From Alphaproteobacteria bacterium (lineage in GTDB: Bacteria; Pseudomonadota; Alphaproteobacteria; Rhodobacterales; Rhodobacteraceae), in the NCBI GenBank assembly GCA_030424865.1, contig JAUHVR010000006.1:124001-188000 (forward strand): a DNA stretch of 64,000 nt, written 5' to 3'. The translations under genes and the position numbers were made by a program. Under the pieces are notes generated by a model. It ran no database searches and was not told the DNA's origin. It saw only the letters and a program-made list of their open reading frames with translations. Shown here piece after piece: positions 61,993 to 64,000 of this stretch (the stretch's first letter is position 1; every line of letters starts with the position of its first letter).

Positions 61993-62598
61993 TCAGAACA
62001 GCGACTTGATCCCGCGCACATGGGGCAGATCGGCCTCCAGCGTATCCTTCGCCAGGATACGCGCCGTGTCCATCAGTGCCGCGGGTTCGGCGATCCGATC
62101 GACCAGCCCCCAGACCAGCGCCTCTTCCGACCCGATCTTCTGACCACCCATCAGCATCAGGCGCGCCCGCGACGGTCCGGCAATGGCGGCCAGACGTTTG
62201 GGATCAGAGGGCTGCGGCAGGAACCCAAGCTGCATCACCGGGTAAAAGAACTTGGTACTGGGCACACAGACCCGCAGGTCGCAGGCCAGCACCATGCCCA
62301 GCGCCCCACCGGCGCAGGTCCCGTTCAGGGCGGCGATGCTCAGCCCCTGGAACCGGGCGATGGCCCCCGACAGCCGTTCCCACATCGGGCTGGTGGCCAG
62401 ACCGGCCCGCGCGGCGTCCAGGTCGGCGCCGGCGCAAAAGACCGAGCCTTCGCCCGTCAGCACAATCACCTTCTGATCACGCGATTCCTCGACCGCGATG
62501 CAAAGCGCCTCGAGCATGTCCGCCGTCAGGGCATTGGCCTTTTCCGGCCGCCCAAGCGTGATCAGCGTCAACCCGTCTTCATGTGAAACCCAAATCAT
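61993..62598 (-). CDS. Enoyl-CoA hydratase/isomerase-family protein
   Basis: This 201-residue crotonase-fold protein is shorter than the usual 260. It has GEGSVFCAGADLDAAR and NGTCAGGALGMVLACDLRV, but the first catalytic position is Gly-Ala rather than Glu, so it is unlikely to be a standard hydratase. It ends RGIKSLF. It overlaps the SDR gene by 4 bp, so the two probably work together on an acyl-CoA. Confidence 0.85.
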   Translation of the reverse strand: MIWVSHEDGLTLITLGRPEKANALTADMLEALCIAVEESRDQKVIVLTGEGSVFCAGADLDAARAGLATSPMWERLSGAIARFQGLSIAALNGTCAGGALGMVLACDLRVCVPSTKFFYPVMQLGFLPQPSDPKRLAAIAGPSRARLMLMGGQKIGSEEALVWGLVDRIAEPAALMDTARILAKDTLEADLPHVRGIKSLF

Positions 62599-63344
62599 GT
62601 CAGCCCAACCTTCTGGCGTATTTCCTCATCGCGAAGCGATACTTCCGCTCCAAGCCAGGCATCCGCCTCGGCCCCACACATCCACAAAAGCGTCTTGGCC
62701 ACCCATTCGGGGGGAATGTGCGCCTCCCAATCCAATTGGCTGACCGGGTTGACGCCGCTGGCCTTGATCTCGCGCTGCATCTCGGTGGCCACCGTCCCGG
62801 GCGACAGGCTGATGGCGCGGATACCCCGGTCGCGGGCCTCTTTGTCGGCCATGCGGGTCAGCATCAAGGCCCCAGCCTTTGAAGAACAGTAATGCGACCA
62901 GGCCTCGACCGGGCCATGGGCAGCACCTGAGCCGATGGTCAGGATGGTCCCGCCTCCGGCCTCGATCATCTCGGGCAGTGCGGCGCGCATGCCGTGGAAC
63001 ACACCCTTCAGGTTGATGTCGATCACCTGGCCCCAGGCATCCGGATCGGCATCAGACAGATGTGCGATCGGTTCGATCACCCCGGCGTTGTTGATCAGCA
63101 CGTCCACCCGGCCAAAGGCGGTGATACAGTTCTGTACCGCCTGAGCCATTTCCCAATAGCGGCTTACGTCACAGGGGATGGCCACGGCCTTTTCGCCAAG
63201 CTCGCCCGCGAGGTCGGCAATCGCGTCGCCACCCCGCGCAACCAGCGCCACGTTCGCCCCCGAATCGGCAAAAACCCGCGCAGCGGCTGCGCCGATACCC
63301 CGGCTAGCTCCGGTAATCATGACTGTCTTGCCGGTCATATCCAT
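62595..63344 (-). CDS. Short-chain dehydrogenase/reductase
   Basis: This 249-residue NAD(P)-dependent enzyme has the cofactor motif TGASRGIG, NNAG, and the catalytic Ser-Tyr-Lys (IGSGAAHG, YCSSK). The ATG at 63344 follows GGGGA; an ATG at 63338 is possible. It is divergent from the DUF2125 gene over 127 bp. Confidence 0.92.
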   Translation of the reverse strand: MDMTGKTVMITGASRGIGAAAARVFADSGANVALVARGGDAIADLAGELGEKAVAIPCDVSRYWEMAQAVQNCITAFGRVDVLINNAGVIEPIAHLSDADPDAWGQVIDINLKGVFHGMRAALPEMIEAGGGTILTIGSGAAHGPVEAWSHYCSSKAGALMLTRMADKEARDRGIRAISLSPGTVATEMQREIKASGVNPVSQLDWEAHIPPEWVAKTLLWMCGAEADAWLGAEVSLRDEEIRQKVGLT

Positions 63345-63471
63345 GAGAAGATCCCCAAGTATCCTGCAACTCTTGGTAATCGCTGCACAACCGTTGGTCC
63401 AGTACCCTTGACCGATCGCAGGATGAAGCGGAAGCTGTGGCTGTAGAATTGATAAAGGAAGGGGGTGCCAC

Positions 63472-64000
63472 ATGGCGCTTAGGAACAAGTTATTTGGAGG
63501 AGCCGCACTGACGGCGCTGTGTTTTGCGCAGGGCGCGGCTGCGGATGTGACACCGCAACAGGTCTGGGACGACCTCGAAGCCTACATGATCAGCTTCGGC
63601 TACTCGGTCACGGCAACTCAGGCTGCGGACGGTAATGACCTGGTCATTCAGGACATGGATTTCTCGATGGCCCTGCCCGAGGGCGAAGGCGACGTGAGCT
63701 TTGGTGCCTCGGACCTGCGTCTGATCGATCGCGGCGACGGCACCGTAGAGATGCGCTTCCCCGAAGTGATGCCGATGGACATTCGCATCGTCGACGGCGA
63801 AGAGGTCGACATCGGAATCGACTACATCCAGTCGAACCTGTCCCTTATCGTGTCGGGTGAGCCCGGAAACCTGCTGTACACCTACAGCGCCGACAGCCTT
63901 GAACTTGCCCTGGCCGAGCTTTCGGTGGATGGCGAGGTGATCTCGTCCGAGTTCGCGAGCTTCAGCGTTCAGATGAATAATGTCGACGGCACGTCGTCGA
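63472..64000 (+). CDS. DUF2125 protein, N-terminal part
   Basis: The window ends inside this gene. The visible 176 residues have a signal peptide ([24 protein letters not shown]), then DVTPQQVWDDLEAYMISFGYSVTATQ and an alternating beta-rich pattern, fitting the DUF2125 periplasmic proteins of alphaproteobacteria. The function is unknown. An AAGGAAGG stretch precedes the ATG. Confidence 0.85.
   Translation, partial: MALRNKLFGGAALTALCFAQGAAADVTPQQVWDDLEAYMISFGYSVTATQAADGNDLVIQDMDFSMALPEGEGDVSFGASDLRLIDRGDGTVEMRFPEVMPMDIRIVDGEEVDIGIDYIQSNLSLIVSGEPGNLLYTYSADSLELALAELSVDGEVISSEFASFSVQMNNVDGTSS

Overview
The window is a high-GC chromosomal segment from an alphaproteobacterium, almost certainly a Rhodobacterales member of the Roseobacter group. 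The signs are the rpsT-dnaA-dnaN-recF-gyrB neighbourhood, the ubiE-ubiB pair beside mutM, flagellin regulators FlaF and FlbT, CtrA-type binding sites (TTAA-N7-TTAA), DUF1217, DUF2125 and DUF3576 proteins, and roseobacter-style intergenic palindromes. I saw no rRNA, tRNA, CRISPR array, insertion sequence or prophage.

Layout. (1) 1-4040: end of an aminotransferase gene, a 3-mercaptopyruvate sulfurtransferase, an unrecognised Rossmann-like protein, smpB and zapE. (2) 4075-12675, all on the minus strand: rpsT, dnaA, dnaN, recF, a LysE-type exporter, a nucleotidyltransferase and gyrB. A 500-bp dnaA-rpsT spacer carries a terminator, a perfect CtrA box and weak DnaA-box-like motifs. (3) 12850-16912: enoyl-CoA hydratase, mutM, ubiE and ubiB. 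(4) 17006-44465: a small exported protein, then a 27-kb flagellar locus. It holds hook-cap and hook-length genes (flgD, fliK), the filament unit (fliC, flaF, flbT), rod and hook-basal-body genes (flgB, flgC, fliE, flgF, flgG, flgA, flgH), the export apparatus (fliI, fliQ, fliR, flhA, flhB, fliP, fliH-like), the MS ring and a switch protein (fliF, fliN), and a stator module (motA, a MotE-like protein, a large periplasmic repeat protein). No motB, flgE, flgI, flgK, flgL, fliG or fliM is present, so these must lie elsewhere or be missing. (5) 44470-50956: Trm112-like, LON-domain, thioredoxin co-chaperone, exonuclease III, an OmpR-type regulator, ribA, an L,D-transpeptidase and a YggS-type PLP protein. 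(6) 51097-64000: porin, DUF3576 lipoprotein, glycosyltransferase, HNH nuclease, MscS channel, flavoprotein, GST, holA-lptE-leuS, enoyl-CoA hydratase/isomerase, SDR and a partial DUF2125 gene.

The flagellar genes form several convergent and divergent operons with dense stop/start overlaps. CtrA-like motifs sit in the fliL/fliF, fliI/flgB and flgN/fliC intergenic regions, which suggests that CtrA coordinates the locus; the best-matching site in the window lies beside rpsT, upstream of dnaA.

The most interesting signals are: a candidate 78-nt small RNA at 47731-47808 (minus) with an Fnr-type box near -41, two hairpins and an exposed CCUCCC anti-Shine-Dalgarno stretch; an in-frame TGA splitting the DUF1217 flagellar gene at 25301; the motA/motE/periplasmic-repeat stator module; a G/F/N/Q-rich repeat tail on the MscS channel; and twin near-perfect palindromes at 61928-61974.
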